A stretch of 64,000 nucleotides of DNA from CALJFL01 sp039964455 (GTDB lineage Bacteria; Pseudomonadota; Gammaproteobacteria; Pseudomonadales; Halieaceae): contig JBDVXK010000024.1 of NCBI GenBank assembly GCA_039964455.1, positions 306,309 through 370,308 on the forward strand, in the 5' to 3' direction. The notes under the pieces are model-generated. The model saw only the letters and a program-made list of their open reading frames with translations, was not told where the DNA came from and did not search any database. Shown piece by piece: positions 34,682 to 43,330 of this stretch (position 1 is the first letter of the stretch; each line of letters opens with the position of its first letter). Made by a program: the position numbers and the translations under genes.

Positions 34682-36304
34682 ATGTCGAGCTTCACCCGAA
34701 CAGAAAGGCTATTTTCTTTTTTCACTGTACTGAGACCCGGTGAAGGGAGAGCCGCCGTACAGCTATGCGCGCAGTCGTTTACGCTGATGTTCGCCTATTA
34801 CCTGCTCAAGGTCATACGCGAGCCGATGATACTGGCCGAGGGCTCTGCTGAACTGAGGGCGTATTCCACCGCCTTGCAGGCTGGCCTGCTTATGCTGGCG
34901 GTACCGCTATTCACCCGCCTGTACCAGAAGGCCGTTATGCTGGAGGCAAAGCATCATCTTTTTCGCAATACCCTGATGTTTTTTATTACCAACCTATTGG
35001 GCTTCGCTATCGCGTTTCAGCTGGAGCTACCCATCGCTGTGGCCTTCTACGTCTGGCTGGGCATTTTCTCGGTGATGATACTGGCGCTGTTCTGGGCATT
35101 TTCAGCGGACCTGTTCAACTACAAGTCCGGCCAGAGATTGTTCCCCCTGATTGCTGCGGCAGGCGCGTTCGGCGCACTGGCGGGCTCGGGATTGGCAAAT
35201 TACTTCGACACACTGTTGGGCCACGGTGGCGTTATGTGGGCCGCAACGTTTTTACTCATGGTGCCCTGGTACCTGAGCAGCACCATCGAGGAGAAGATAC
35301 CCACCGGTTCCCGCTGCTTCACCCCCGATAGTGGCGAGCGCAAGGTCTATCCATTGCTCAAGGGTTTCAAAATCGTTCTACAGGGCCCCTACCTCGCGCT
35401 GATCGCCGCATTGGTGATAGTTCTGAACCTGATCAATACCAATGGCGAATATATTCTCGCCAGCTTTGTGACGGCGATTGCGCCGGAGCAGGCGGCGGCG
35501 CTGGGGCAAAACGTAGATCAATACATAACCAGCTTCTATGCGGACTACCTGTTCCTGACAACCATGCTGAGCTTTTTGATCCAGCTACTGCTGGTTGCAA
35601 GGCTTTTTAATCTGCTGGGCGTAGCCGGCTCCATGTTTCTGCTGCCCATCCTGATGATTATCAGCTACAGCCTGCTGGCCCTGTTACCGGTGCTGGCGGT
35701 TGCCAGAATAGCTATGATCGCCGAGAACAGTGTGAACTACTCATTACAGACAACCGCCCGTCACGCCCTTTTTCTGCCGGTAACACGCCTGGAAAAATAC
35801 GTTGGCAAACAAACCATAGACACATTTTTCGTGCGTCTGGGGGATGTGCTCTCTGGCGGCTTCGTTTATCTCGCTGGCGTCGTGCTGGGAATAGGTATGG
35901 TCGGGTTTATCTCAGTTAACATCGCTCTGGCCGCACTGCTGCTACTGATAACAATTGGCATTACCAGACTACACCGCAAGACCTGTGCTGAACGACTGCC
36001 CAATATGCCGCCAGTGGTCGCCGAACCCCTGGAAGATATGTTCATATCCTCTGGACACACCAGCCAGATGCAACTCGACGCCGATACTTTCATTGATCCC
36101 GACGTTGGTGATGCCCTGCGTTACTCGGCGTTCGCCTACCCCGCGGAAGAACTGCCACCCTGGGTCACCTTTGATGGACTGGATCGAAACTTTCTATTTT
36201 CGCCGCCGGCAGAAACCTCGGGGAAGCTAAGAATACGTGTGGTGGCAAGCGACTATGACGGGCTGGAGGCAGAAGTGTGTTTCATGCTGAATTACAGTAG
36301 TTAA
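34682..36304 (+). CDS. ATP/ADP-translocase-like carrier with C-terminal cadherin-like (CADG) domain
   Basis: 540 residues. Residues about 25-430 are an NTT-type carrier with about 12 membrane helices (AYYLLKVIREPM at 38-49, FWAFSADLFNYKSGQ at 137-151, AAAGAFGALAGSGLA). Residues about 442-538 are a dystroglycan-type cadherin-like domain: DPDVGDALRYSAF, LPPWVTFDG, then an RVVASDYDG strand. I know of no such fusion. The basic stretch RLHRKTCAER after the last helix suggests that the added domain is cytoplasmic, although CADG domains are usually extracytoplasmic. It faces the 36315 paralogue tail to tail, 10 bases apart. Confidence 0.75.
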   Translation: MSSFTRTERLFSFFTVLRPGEGRAAVQLCAQSFTLMFAYYLLKVIREPMILAEGSAELRAYSTALQAGLLMLAVPLFTRLYQKAVMLEAKHHLFRNTLMFFITNLLGFAIAFQLELPIAVAFYVWLGIFSVMILALFWAFSADLFNYKSGQRLFPLIAAAGAFGALAGSGLANYFDTLLGHGGVMWAATFLLMVPWYLSSTIEEKIPTGSRCFTPDSGERKVYPLLKGFKIVLQGPYLALIAALVIVLNLINTNGEYILASFVTAIAPEQAAALGQNVDQYITSFYADYLFLTTMLSFLIQLLLVARLFNLLGVAGSMFLLPILMIISYSLLALLPVLAVARIAMIAENSVNYSLQTTARHALFLPVTRLEKYVGKQTIDTFFVRLGDVLSGGFVYLAGVVLGIGMVGFISVNIALAALLLLITIGITRLHRKTCAERLPNMPPVVAEPLEDMFISSGHTSQMQLDADTFIDPDVGDALRYSAFAYPAEELPPWVTFDGLDRNFLFSPPAETSGKLRIRVVASDYDGLEAEVCFMLNYSS

Positions 36305-36314
36305 AGCAGCCCAC

Positions 36315-37625
36315 TCAGCTGCCTTCCTCGAGTTCCGCGAACTTCCGGCCTGCGTAGCGGGCCGCCCAGATCCAGACCACGATCAGTACCAGCGTCAGCA
36401 GCCCCAGATAGCGCATGCTCTCGAAGTCCTTGAACAGGAAGGTTATACCAAGGCTGATCAGCACGGCAATGGCCTTGGCAAAGCGCTGCACGAACATATC
36501 TATAAAGGCCTTGGCGCGGTATTTTTCGGCGGCACTGGTAGGAACGTACAAAGCCTCTTTCGAAGACTGATTGATTGAATAGCTAAAACCGTTATCAGCG
36601 GTGCTGAGCATGCTGCCAACCCACAAAGCGGGAAAAAATAGAAATGCGGAGGAACCCAGCGCAATCATAGCGGGCAGAATCAACAGCGCCACACCCAGAC
36701 CAAAGCGGGTCATGATAAAACTGGTCAGGAAGAGCTGCACAAACAGCGACACCCAGTTCGTGATGGTAAAAACGGTCGCAAAGTGACGACCTATATCGGG
36801 GCCATCCAGATAGTGAGCGACGGTAGAGGTAAACTGAAAATCAACGATGGTTGAGATTATTTCGTACAGACCCACTATCGCAACAATGGACAACAGGTAA
36901 TAGGAGGAGAACACCAGCCTTGCGCCCTCGGTGGCGGCATTACCCGTTGGTTCATCGCTAACCTCGTCAGTGGCCGCAGACTGGGCAGACACCAATACCC
37001 TGCTCCCGGCTGCCCCGGCTACAATCATGATCAGCACAGCGACACCAATACACACCCACAGCCAGCCGCTGTAGGGCATCATGCCGACATTCGCGCTTAC
37101 AACACTAGTCCCAAACACGCCGCCACAAACGCCGCCCAGGCCTACAAGGCCGTACAAACGTTTGGCGGCATCAGGGGTCACACTGTCATTCAGAAAGGCA
37201 AAGAACGTAGCCACCATAAGCGTGCTGAACAGATCACCAAAGAGGTAAAAGCTCCACACGGTGACATCACCCGGAGCATCCAACCACTGGCCGAAAAACA
37301 GGTAGCAAACGATAAAGAACATCGAAAAAAGATAGGTCAGCTGTTGGCGACGAAACTGCCTGCTGAGCTGGGTGAACACCACAACCGCCACAAACGCCAC
37401 GACCATGTTGAGCATCTTGGCCAAAAGCTCTGCCTGCGGGGCGGTGTATAACGCCCCGAGAAAACTGAAGCCATGCTGGTCGTAGTACTCGATAAACAGC
37501 CCTTTCTTGATGGGCTTGAGAATCCAGAAACTGGTAATCACCAGAAAGAAATAGCTGAACATCAAAATCGCCAGGGGCAACTCGTCGCGTTGCACCCGGA
37601 ATGACGCCATAAGATTTTTAGTCAT
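36315..37625 (-). CDS. ATP/ADP-translocase-like (NTT family) carrier
   Basis: 436-residue polytopic protein with about 12 helices, of the same family as the genes at 251 and 34682. The first helix ends in TSFWILKPIKKGLF (31-44), equivalent to the LRP-RD motif but with KPIKK, which is closer to the basic TM1 motif of true translocases. FFAFLNDSVTPDAAKRLYGLVGLGGVCGG (split near 141-169) is the family core. It lies 22 bases downstream of the phosphatase-kinase gene on the same strand and is probably cotranscribed. Nucleotide transport is inferred from homology only. Confidence 0.75.
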   Translation of the reverse strand: MTKNLMASFRVQRDELPLAILMFSYFFLVITSFWILKPIKKGLFIEYYDQHGFSFLGALYTAPQAELLAKMLNMVVAFVAVVVFTQLSRQFRRQQLTYLFSMFFIVCYLFFGQWLDAPGDVTVWSFYLFGDLFSTLMVATFFAFLNDSVTPDAAKRLYGLVGLGGVCGGVFGTSVVSANVGMMPYSGWLWVCIGVAVLIMIVAGAAGSRVLVSAQSAATDEVSDEPTGNAATEGARLVFSSYYLLSIVAIVGLYEIISTIVDFQFTSTVAHYLDGPDIGRHFATVFTITNWVSLFVQLFLTSFIMTRFGLGVALLILPAMIALGSSAFLFFPALWVGSMLSTADNGFSYSINQSSKEALYVPTSAAEKYRAKAFIDMFVQRFAKAIAVLISLGITFLFKDFESMRYLGLLTLVLIVVWIWAARYAGRKFAELEEGS

Positions 37626-37647
37626 CTAAATGACTGCCCTGACAAGC

Positions 37648-39546
37648 CTAGCGGCCCGTACCCTCGGCTTCCTTGAGAATAAGGTCACGTCGGGCGAGTA
37701 TCGCCTCAATCTGCCTGGAATGCAGATATTCAGACAACTCTGCCGTCAGATTCTGCTCGTTGAGAGAAAGCAGCCTGTCGCGCAGCAGGTCTGATACCAG
37801 CAGGGTTACTTTTTTGTACTGCTTGGGGCGCTTCTCGGTGGACCGGAACGCGAGGCTGTGATCGATAAACTTCAACATAAAATCGTCTTTCGTCCACAGG
37901 ATATTGGTCAGGTTACGGTCATCATTGTGAATGAGAATATCGAAGACAAAGCGCAAACGGTATTGCTCGTTTTGCTTGCAGTAACCGCCGAATGGCATTT
38001 CTGTTTCCAGCCTGTCACGTTCGTTAATGGCATTCTCAACCCAATCTGACAGGGCGCCCTCGTCTCCATCGACCTCGGAGAGAACTGCCGCTGGTACCAT
38101 CTGCCAGCCCAGCATGCGATCCAGTTTGTAGGCCGCCACGTCATATTGATAGCGATCACTGTCGTTATTACGCCTGGCTATGTAGCTGGACTTCTTCTCC
38201 AGCCCGGGGTGAGTATCCTCATACTTGAATACAGCGTCATTGGTCATGCCGTCGCGTTCCTGGGTAACCCGCTTGGGCTTGGTGATACCCGTGCCGATAT
38301 CCTTTATTGAAACGATTGGCGCGGTACGCATAAAGTCTTCCAGCTCGGCGTCACTCATGCCCGATAGCTTTTGTGACAGGCTACTTTGCTCCGGCACTGG
38401 CTGTGCCCGATCAGACTGACCCAGATAGTGCACATAATCCGGTCCATTACCCGAGACCAGGGCCGATGCCCTACCCTTATAGACACTGGCTAACATCCCT
38501 GTATCCAAGCGTATCGCCAACCCGTCCATACGCTGCTCAACATCGCCACGGGTAGGCGTGTGACCCATCACAAGCTGCTTGGCCCCCACTCGCTTAAGAA
38601 AGCGTTCCGTGTTGTAGGACTCCGCCAGCGGATGACACATGGCTGTGCCCCGGTACCAGTTAGGGCTCTCCTCGCTAAAAACAAAGGCTTCCTGAGCTTC
38701 AAAAATTGTCTGTACCTGCTCAAACCAGTCAGCGCGCTTGCGAGGGTTGGCGGCTACAAACTCTTCAACGCGCGCGTTAAGGAAGTTGAGGCGATCGTGA
38801 TAGCCCACATGCAGCGGCATCACACCCGCCACACGCAATTCCTCCATGGTGTTAATAAACGTGCGCAACTCCGCCTGCAGTTTCTTATTGAGCTTGTCTA
38901 GATCGTCCTCGCTGGGAATCGAGGCGATGCCACCGTGCATATACACCTTGTCATTCACTTTGATCACAAACGGTTGCTGAATCAGCCAACTACCCAGCTT
39001 GCCCTTGGGTGAATAGGCCTTGCGCAGAGCCGCGAATCCGGGCGGATAATCCTCATCGAACGCGGCCCGCACCGTGGCATCATCGCCGCCGGGGTTCAAT
39101 GCTCGATAATCGGCAAACAACTTGTCCCGGTCAGCTTGTGATTCATCGGCTGCAAATGCGGCGAACTCTTCCACGGACACGTAGCGTAAATCGCCGGTCA
39201 TCACCATAACTTCGTGATTTCCCAGCACCATGTGCACGGCTCCACCCGCTTGCCTGGCCTGCCCGGAAAGCTTGATAAGAAGCTCAACAACCTGACGGGA
39301 TCCGGGGCCGCGGTCTATTAGATCGCCCAGAGACACCAGATGAGTGTTTCCGCCCGCCCAATTGAGTTGATCATCCACAACGCCCAATTCACGCAGAAGC
39401 GCCGCCCAGTCATCGTAGGCGCCATGCACGTCGCCGAAGGCCACAACTCTTCCCGGCGCGCTGATATCGTAGCGGCTGGCCGCCTGAGAGAGGCTGGCGA
39501 ATACCATCAAACATAACAGCAGGGTAATTCTGTGGAGAATGCGCAT
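37648..39546 (-). CDS. secreted PPP-type phosphatase fused to a PI3/4-kinase-like domain
   Basis: 632 residues with a signal peptide (about 1-23, ending SQAA). Residues 32-375 are a calcineurin-like phosphoesterase with all metal ligands: GDVHG (38-42), GDLIDRG (74-80), GNHE (109-112), HGG (204-206) and GHTPT (328-332). It resembles Shewanella-like PPP phosphatases. Residues about 410-630 have an atypical kinase pattern: FKYED with candidate ATP Lys441, YDVAAYKLDRMLGW (468-481), FDILIHNDDRNLTNIL with catalytic Asp543 and metal Asn548, and FIDHSLAF with Asp562. A kinase with a signal peptide needs ATP outside the cytoplasm. It is the first gene before the carrier at 36315. Confidence 0.72.
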   Translation of the reverse strand: MRILHRITLLLCLMVFASLSQAASRYDISAPGRVVAFGDVHGAYDDWAALLRELGVVDDQLNWAGGNTHLVSLGDLIDRGPGSRQVVELLIKLSGQARQAGGAVHMVLGNHEVMVMTGDLRYVSVEEFAAFAADESQADRDKLFADYRALNPGGDDATVRAAFDEDYPPGFAALRKAYSPKGKLGSWLIQQPFVIKVNDKVYMHGGIASIPSEDDLDKLNKKLQAELRTFINTMEELRVAGVMPLHVGYHDRLNFLNARVEEFVAANPRKRADWFEQVQTIFEAQEAFVFSEESPNWYRGTAMCHPLAESYNTERFLKRVGAKQLVMGHTPTRGDVEQRMDGLAIRLDTGMLASVYKGRASALVSGNGPDYVHYLGQSDRAQPVPEQSSLSQKLSGMSDAELEDFMRTAPIVSIKDIGTGITKPKRVTQERDGMTNDAVFKYEDTHPGLEKKSSYIARRNNDSDRYQYDVAAYKLDRMLGWQMVPAAVLSEVDGDEGALSDWVENAINERDRLETEMPFGGYCKQNEQYRLRFVFDILIHNDDRNLTNILWTKDDFMLKFIDHSLAFRSTEKRPKQYKKVTLLVSDLLRDRLLSLNEQNLTAELSEYLHSRQIEAILARRDLILKEAEGTGR

Positions 39547-39631
39547 GGGCTAACTTCCGTTTTTAGAACTGACAGGACTCAGGTAATTTTAGCTTTTATT
39601 GCAGGAAATGCCACGGCGGCAGCGAATTGAC

Positions 39632-41776
39632 TCAATCGACCCAACCCAGCACATCCCGCACCACCGACCAGCGCGGCGTTCGGGCCTTCGAGGCGCCGCC
39701 CAGCATCCAGTACTCATAGAGCGCGTCGATAGTGCCATCCTTCTTCTTGAGGTCGACCCAGTTACTGACAAACTCGAGCATCTCAATATCCCCTTTGGGA
39801 ACCGGATAACCGGCAGGCAGACGGATAGTACCGCGATCAACTCTGGCTACCGTATAACGCGGATAGCGATAGCTGTAGGCAGCGCCCTCTTCCGCCGACA
39901 AGAGCAGCGCATCTGCGCCCTGGTCGCCTCCGTTGAAAAAATCCTCGGCAGCTTCCAGCAATACAATATTTGCATTGGGCAAAAGACGTTCGATACGCGA
40001 CACAAAATAGTGGTTACTGACCAGCGCTATCGTCAGGTCTGTACGCGACTGCAACAACTCAAGGTCGGCGTAGATATCACGTTCATGGTCGGGCACCACA
40101 AATGCCAGCGTCAGGTCGATATAGGGTCTGGCGAACGAGGCATAAGCGTAGCGGTCAGGCAGACTGGCAATACAGGACATGGCAATATCTATTTGCCCGG
40201 AGGCCAGCATGCGACCGAGGCGATCGAACTCGAAAGGCACAAACTCAAGGTCTACGCCAATGTCTTCCGCCAGGATATGAGCCATTTCAACGTCGAAGCC
40301 CACCAGCTTGCCCGCGGGCGTGAGATAACTACAAGGCAGGTTGTTTGGCCTGTAGCCCACCTGCAGTACACCATGGCGAAGTACGTGATCGACACGGGTT
40401 CCCGCCAACTGGGTGACACTGGCCGGGGGTACTGTTTCTGAAAACCGTGAGCTGACTCTTTCTTCCATCAGCTCGATGCTGGCCAACACGGAATCCCGCG
40501 GCGGGGCATCCGGTACAAACACCATGAAGTAAGCGCGCAAAGCCAGAACAAGCGCAAACAGGCTGAACGTGGTGATCAGCAGGTAGCGCGTTAACGCTGC
40601 CGCGCGCAGCGTTACCTTGCCGCACAAGGCCAGAGTACCCAAGACGCTGAGGACGATGATGTGCAGGGCCGCCAGCATGGCTCCAAAGCGGCCAACGACG
40701 ATACCGGTCACCAGGAATAACTGGAACATGTCTGCAGGAATACGCAGCGAATCCAGCAGGTAGGGGACTGCAACATTGAGACTGCCAAACAAACTGAACA
40801 AGCCGTTAAAGGCCAGGGTAAAACGGTCACCCACATCGAGGTCGGAGTCGGTAAACCACGCGGCGAACAGGACAAACAGCAAGACCAGCAATTTGCCCAG
40901 AGACGGGAAGTTGAACGACACCGGAACAATAATATCAATGGCGGAGTCTGACTCGGGCCCATCGACGCCATAGCGACGCAAGAGCTGCTTACAATTTTCG
41001 GCGATCTGCGGCAGCACAACAAACTGGTTGCCGGTGGCGAACGCCATCACCAGCGTATCTTTAAAGGTACTCAACACTTCCCGATAGGGGATGCCACTAA
41101 GGGCGGCCACCAAACCGGGAAATATCCAGAAAGTAATCAACATCGCCAAGCTGACGTAGGTAATCAGGTAGACCTGTACCCGCCCCACTTCCTCAATCGT
41201 CATGGTACCGGCGGCAGCGGCGGCAATGGCGAAGATCCCATAGGGGGTCAACTGGACGATGCCGTGATTCACCTTGCTCAAGGCGGCGGCCAGACCGTCG
41301 AATAGAGGCAGCACCGTGCTCTTGTCCTCTACAGAGATCAGCGCCACGCCCATCAAAATGCTGAAGAACACCACCGCAGGGACCAGGTTGTTCGCCAGCG
41401 AGAAGAACACATTGGCGGGCAGGTACAGCGCCACCAGGTCGGTTTCCTCGGTGTCTCCGGCAACCGCGCTACTGAAAAACGAGGCCGTATCGAGGTCGGG
41501 GAAGGCCAGTGCACCCACAAAAATGATGACCAGAGCCATACCCCATATCGCCAGCAGTACCGCTGTGCCGCGCACAGCAAGCCGTTTAGCCTGATCCAGC
41601 TCCATACGGCCAAAGCCGGCGATCAGCGACACGATAATGTAGGGCAGCACCGTGATCTGCAGAAGTTTGACGAAAATATCGCCCACGACCTTAAGGTCGG
41701 CCACCAACTCACCGAAGAAGAGGCCGGTTAATATGCCTGCCGCCAGGCCAGTAAAGATGCGCGCTGAAAGCCCCAT
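39632..41776 (-). CDS. dicarboxylate/amino-acid symporter (DAACS/GltP) fused to a periplasmic solute-binding domain
   Basis: 714 residues. Residues 1-390 are a GltP/DctA-like secondary transporter. Residues 397-421 form an extra helix. Residues about 465-695 are a family 3 solute-binding domain (GKLVGFDVEMAHILAEDIGV, ASGQIDIAMSCIASLPDR, FARPYIDLTLAFVV). Conserved symporter motifs are altered: NMDGT of TM7 reads NFPSLG (289-294), and the serine-rich HP1 reads AFATGNQFVVLPQ (245-257), so coupling ion and substrate may differ. The binding domain would hang in the periplasm. It lies 85 bases upstream of the phosphatase-kinase gene on the same strand. Confidence 0.85.
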   Translation of the reverse strand: MGLSARIFTGLAAGILTGLFFGELVADLKVVGDIFVKLLQITVLPYIIVSLIAGFGRMELDQAKRLAVRGTAVLLAIWGMALVIIFVGALAFPDLDTASFFSSAVAGDTEETDLVALYLPANVFFSLANNLVPAVVFFSILMGVALISVEDKSTVLPLFDGLAAALSKVNHGIVQLTPYGIFAIAAAAAGTMTIEEVGRVQVYLITYVSLAMLITFWIFPGLVAALSGIPYREVLSTFKDTLVMAFATGNQFVVLPQIAENCKQLLRRYGVDGPESDSAIDIIVPVSFNFPSLGKLLVLLFVLFAAWFTDSDLDVGDRFTLAFNGLFSLFGSLNVAVPYLLDSLRIPADMFQLFLVTGIVVGRFGAMLAALHIIVLSVLGTLALCGKVTLRAAALTRYLLITTFSLFALVLALRAYFMVFVPDAPPRDSVLASIELMEERVSSRFSETVPPASVTQLAGTRVDHVLRHGVLQVGYRPNNLPCSYLTPAGKLVGFDVEMAHILAEDIGVDLEFVPFEFDRLGRMLASGQIDIAMSCIASLPDRYAYASFARPYIDLTLAFVVPDHERDIYADLELLQSRTDLTIALVSNHYFVSRIERLLPNANIVLLEAAEDFFNGGDQGADALLLSAEEGAAYSYRYPRYTVARVDRGTIRLPAGYPVPKGDIEMLEFVSNWVDLKKKDGTIDALYEYWMLGGASKARTPRWSVVRDVLGWVD

Positions 41777-41945
41777 GACTACTCTTGCTGTTATTTTTAC
41801 TTGGGCTCCAATGATACACCGTAAGTCCAGTCAGCGAAGCCAGTGAAGGGATTCAATTAGACCGCCATGCAATATCATCCCTTTCTGCGCCTGTTGCGGT
41901 ACTATAGCCGCCGAATTGCAACCTTCCCGAGTCGGATATCAAACC

Positions 41946-43265
41946 GTGTTTAATGATCTAGAACTGGACCACCAGCTCAAGCTTGGGCTTGCGGACATGG
42001 CGCTCAGTGAGCCCACCGCCGTCCAGGAGCAGACCCTGCAGCCCGCGTTGGCAGGCAAAGACCTGATGATCAGCGCCGAAACTGGCAGCGGCAAGACGCT
42101 GGCGTATCTGATTCCTATAGCGCAGCGCCTGCTGAGCAATGCGCCCGACCGCAATGCCGGTACGATGGCGCTGGTACTTGTACCCACCCGCGAGCTAGCC
42201 AGGCAGGTCGTCAAGCACGCCCGCACAGTGTTGGCCAAGTCACCGCTGCATGCCCAGGCCATTACCGGCGGTGCCGACTTTAAATACCAGCGCGCACTCT
42301 TTCGCAAGAATCCGGAGATCATCGTGGCAACACCCGGACGCATGCTGGAGCATTGCCAGAAAGGCAGCGCCGACCTGGCTTCACTGCAAACGCTGGTGTT
42401 GGACGAGGCGGACCGTATGCTGGATCTGGGGTTTCGTGAAGATGTTTTGGCAATCAACGAATTTTGCAACACTGACAAGCAGACACTGTTGTTATCGGCG
42501 ACCCTGCAGCACAAGGGTGTGGGCAGCATCGCCCGATCATTGCTGACATCGCCACAGTCCATTTCTGTGGGTGAAGTGCGTCAGGCACACAGCAGCATTG
42601 TCCATCAACGGATTCTTGCCGACGGCCAGGAACACAAAGACAAGCTGCTGCCGGCACTGTTGCAGGACCCCGCCTTTAAACGCACCCTGGTGTTTGCCAA
42701 CAAGCGCAGTACGGCCTCCAGACTGGGTGCCCTGCTGCGACACCACGATATGCACTGCGACAGCCTCCATGGCGATCTCAGTACCGAGGAACGCAAACGG
42801 GTCATCGCCAGAATCAATGATGGCAAGACGCAGGTGGTATGTGCCAGCGACGTGGCCGCTCGCGGCATCGATATCCGCAATGTCGACCTGGTGGTTAACT
42901 ACGATGTGCCTCACAAAGGCGAAGACTACCTGCACCGCTCAGGGCGCACGGGTCGCGCCGGTGAACAGGGCCTGGCCATCTCTCTGGTAACAGCACCGGA
43001 ATGGAATCTCATGATCGCTATTCAGCGCTACCTGAATATCGAGTTTGAGCCGCGCACGCTGGCGGGACTTAAAGCACATTACAACGGTCCAAAGAAACAG
43101 AAGGCATCAGGCAAGGCGGCAGGTAGCAAGAAAAAGAAGACTACCAAAGCCCCTCGCAAAAAAGACAGACTGCGTGACCGCAAGGCCAAGGGAAAGCCGG
43201 CGAAAAAATCTACTGGCAATGACGGCTTCGCGCCGCTCATGAAGAAGAAGCCCACAAAGGATTGA
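41946..43265 (+). CDS. DEAD-box RNA helicase
   Basis: 439-residue ATP-dependent RNA helicase of the SrmB/RhlE type. Q-motif Phe and LSEPTAVQEQ near 20-29, motif I AETGSGKT, Ia PTRELA, Ib TPGR, II LDEADRMLD, III SAT, and VI HRSGRTGRAG are all present. A lysine-rich tail of about 60 residues (KKKKTTKAPRKK) probably binds RNA. The GTG at 41946 gives the family-like start VFNDLELDHQL. A TTG 30 bases upstream lies almost at the predicted transcription start and is disfavoured. Roles would be ribosome assembly or mRNA turnover. Confidence 0.92.
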   Translation: MFNDLELDHQLKLGLADMALSEPTAVQEQTLQPALAGKDLMISAETGSGKTLAYLIPIAQRLLSNAPDRNAGTMALVLVPTRELARQVVKHARTVLAKSPLHAQAITGGADFKYQRALFRKNPEIIVATPGRMLEHCQKGSADLASLQTLVLDEADRMLDLGFREDVLAINEFCNTDKQTLLLSATLQHKGVGSIARSLLTSPQSISVGEVRQAHSSIVHQRILADGQEHKDKLLPALLQDPAFKRTLVFANKRSTASRLGALLRHHDMHCDSLHGDLSTEERKRVIARINDGKTQVVCASDVAARGIDIRNVDLVVNYDVPHKGEDYLHRSGRTGRAGEQGLAISLVTAPEWNLMIAIQRYLNIEFEPRTLAGLKAHYNGPKKQKASGKAAGSKKKKTTKAPRKKDRLRDRKAKGKPAKKSTGNDGFAPLMKKKPTKD

Positions 43266-43330
43266 CCCTGAAGCGTCGCTACACTAAATCAGCTGGAACA
43301 GCTCAGCTCACTACCCCGGAACAAATCATC

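Noticed and set aside
34682..37625. The two carriers as one gene duplicated in tandem by an assembly error
   Set aside because: They lie on opposite strands and differ strongly in sequence and C-terminus, so they are old paralogues.
41916..41945. TTG start for the DEAD-box helicase
   Set aside because: It falls only about ten bases after a possible -10 (TATAGC) and adds residues unlike the family; GTG at 41946 fits better.
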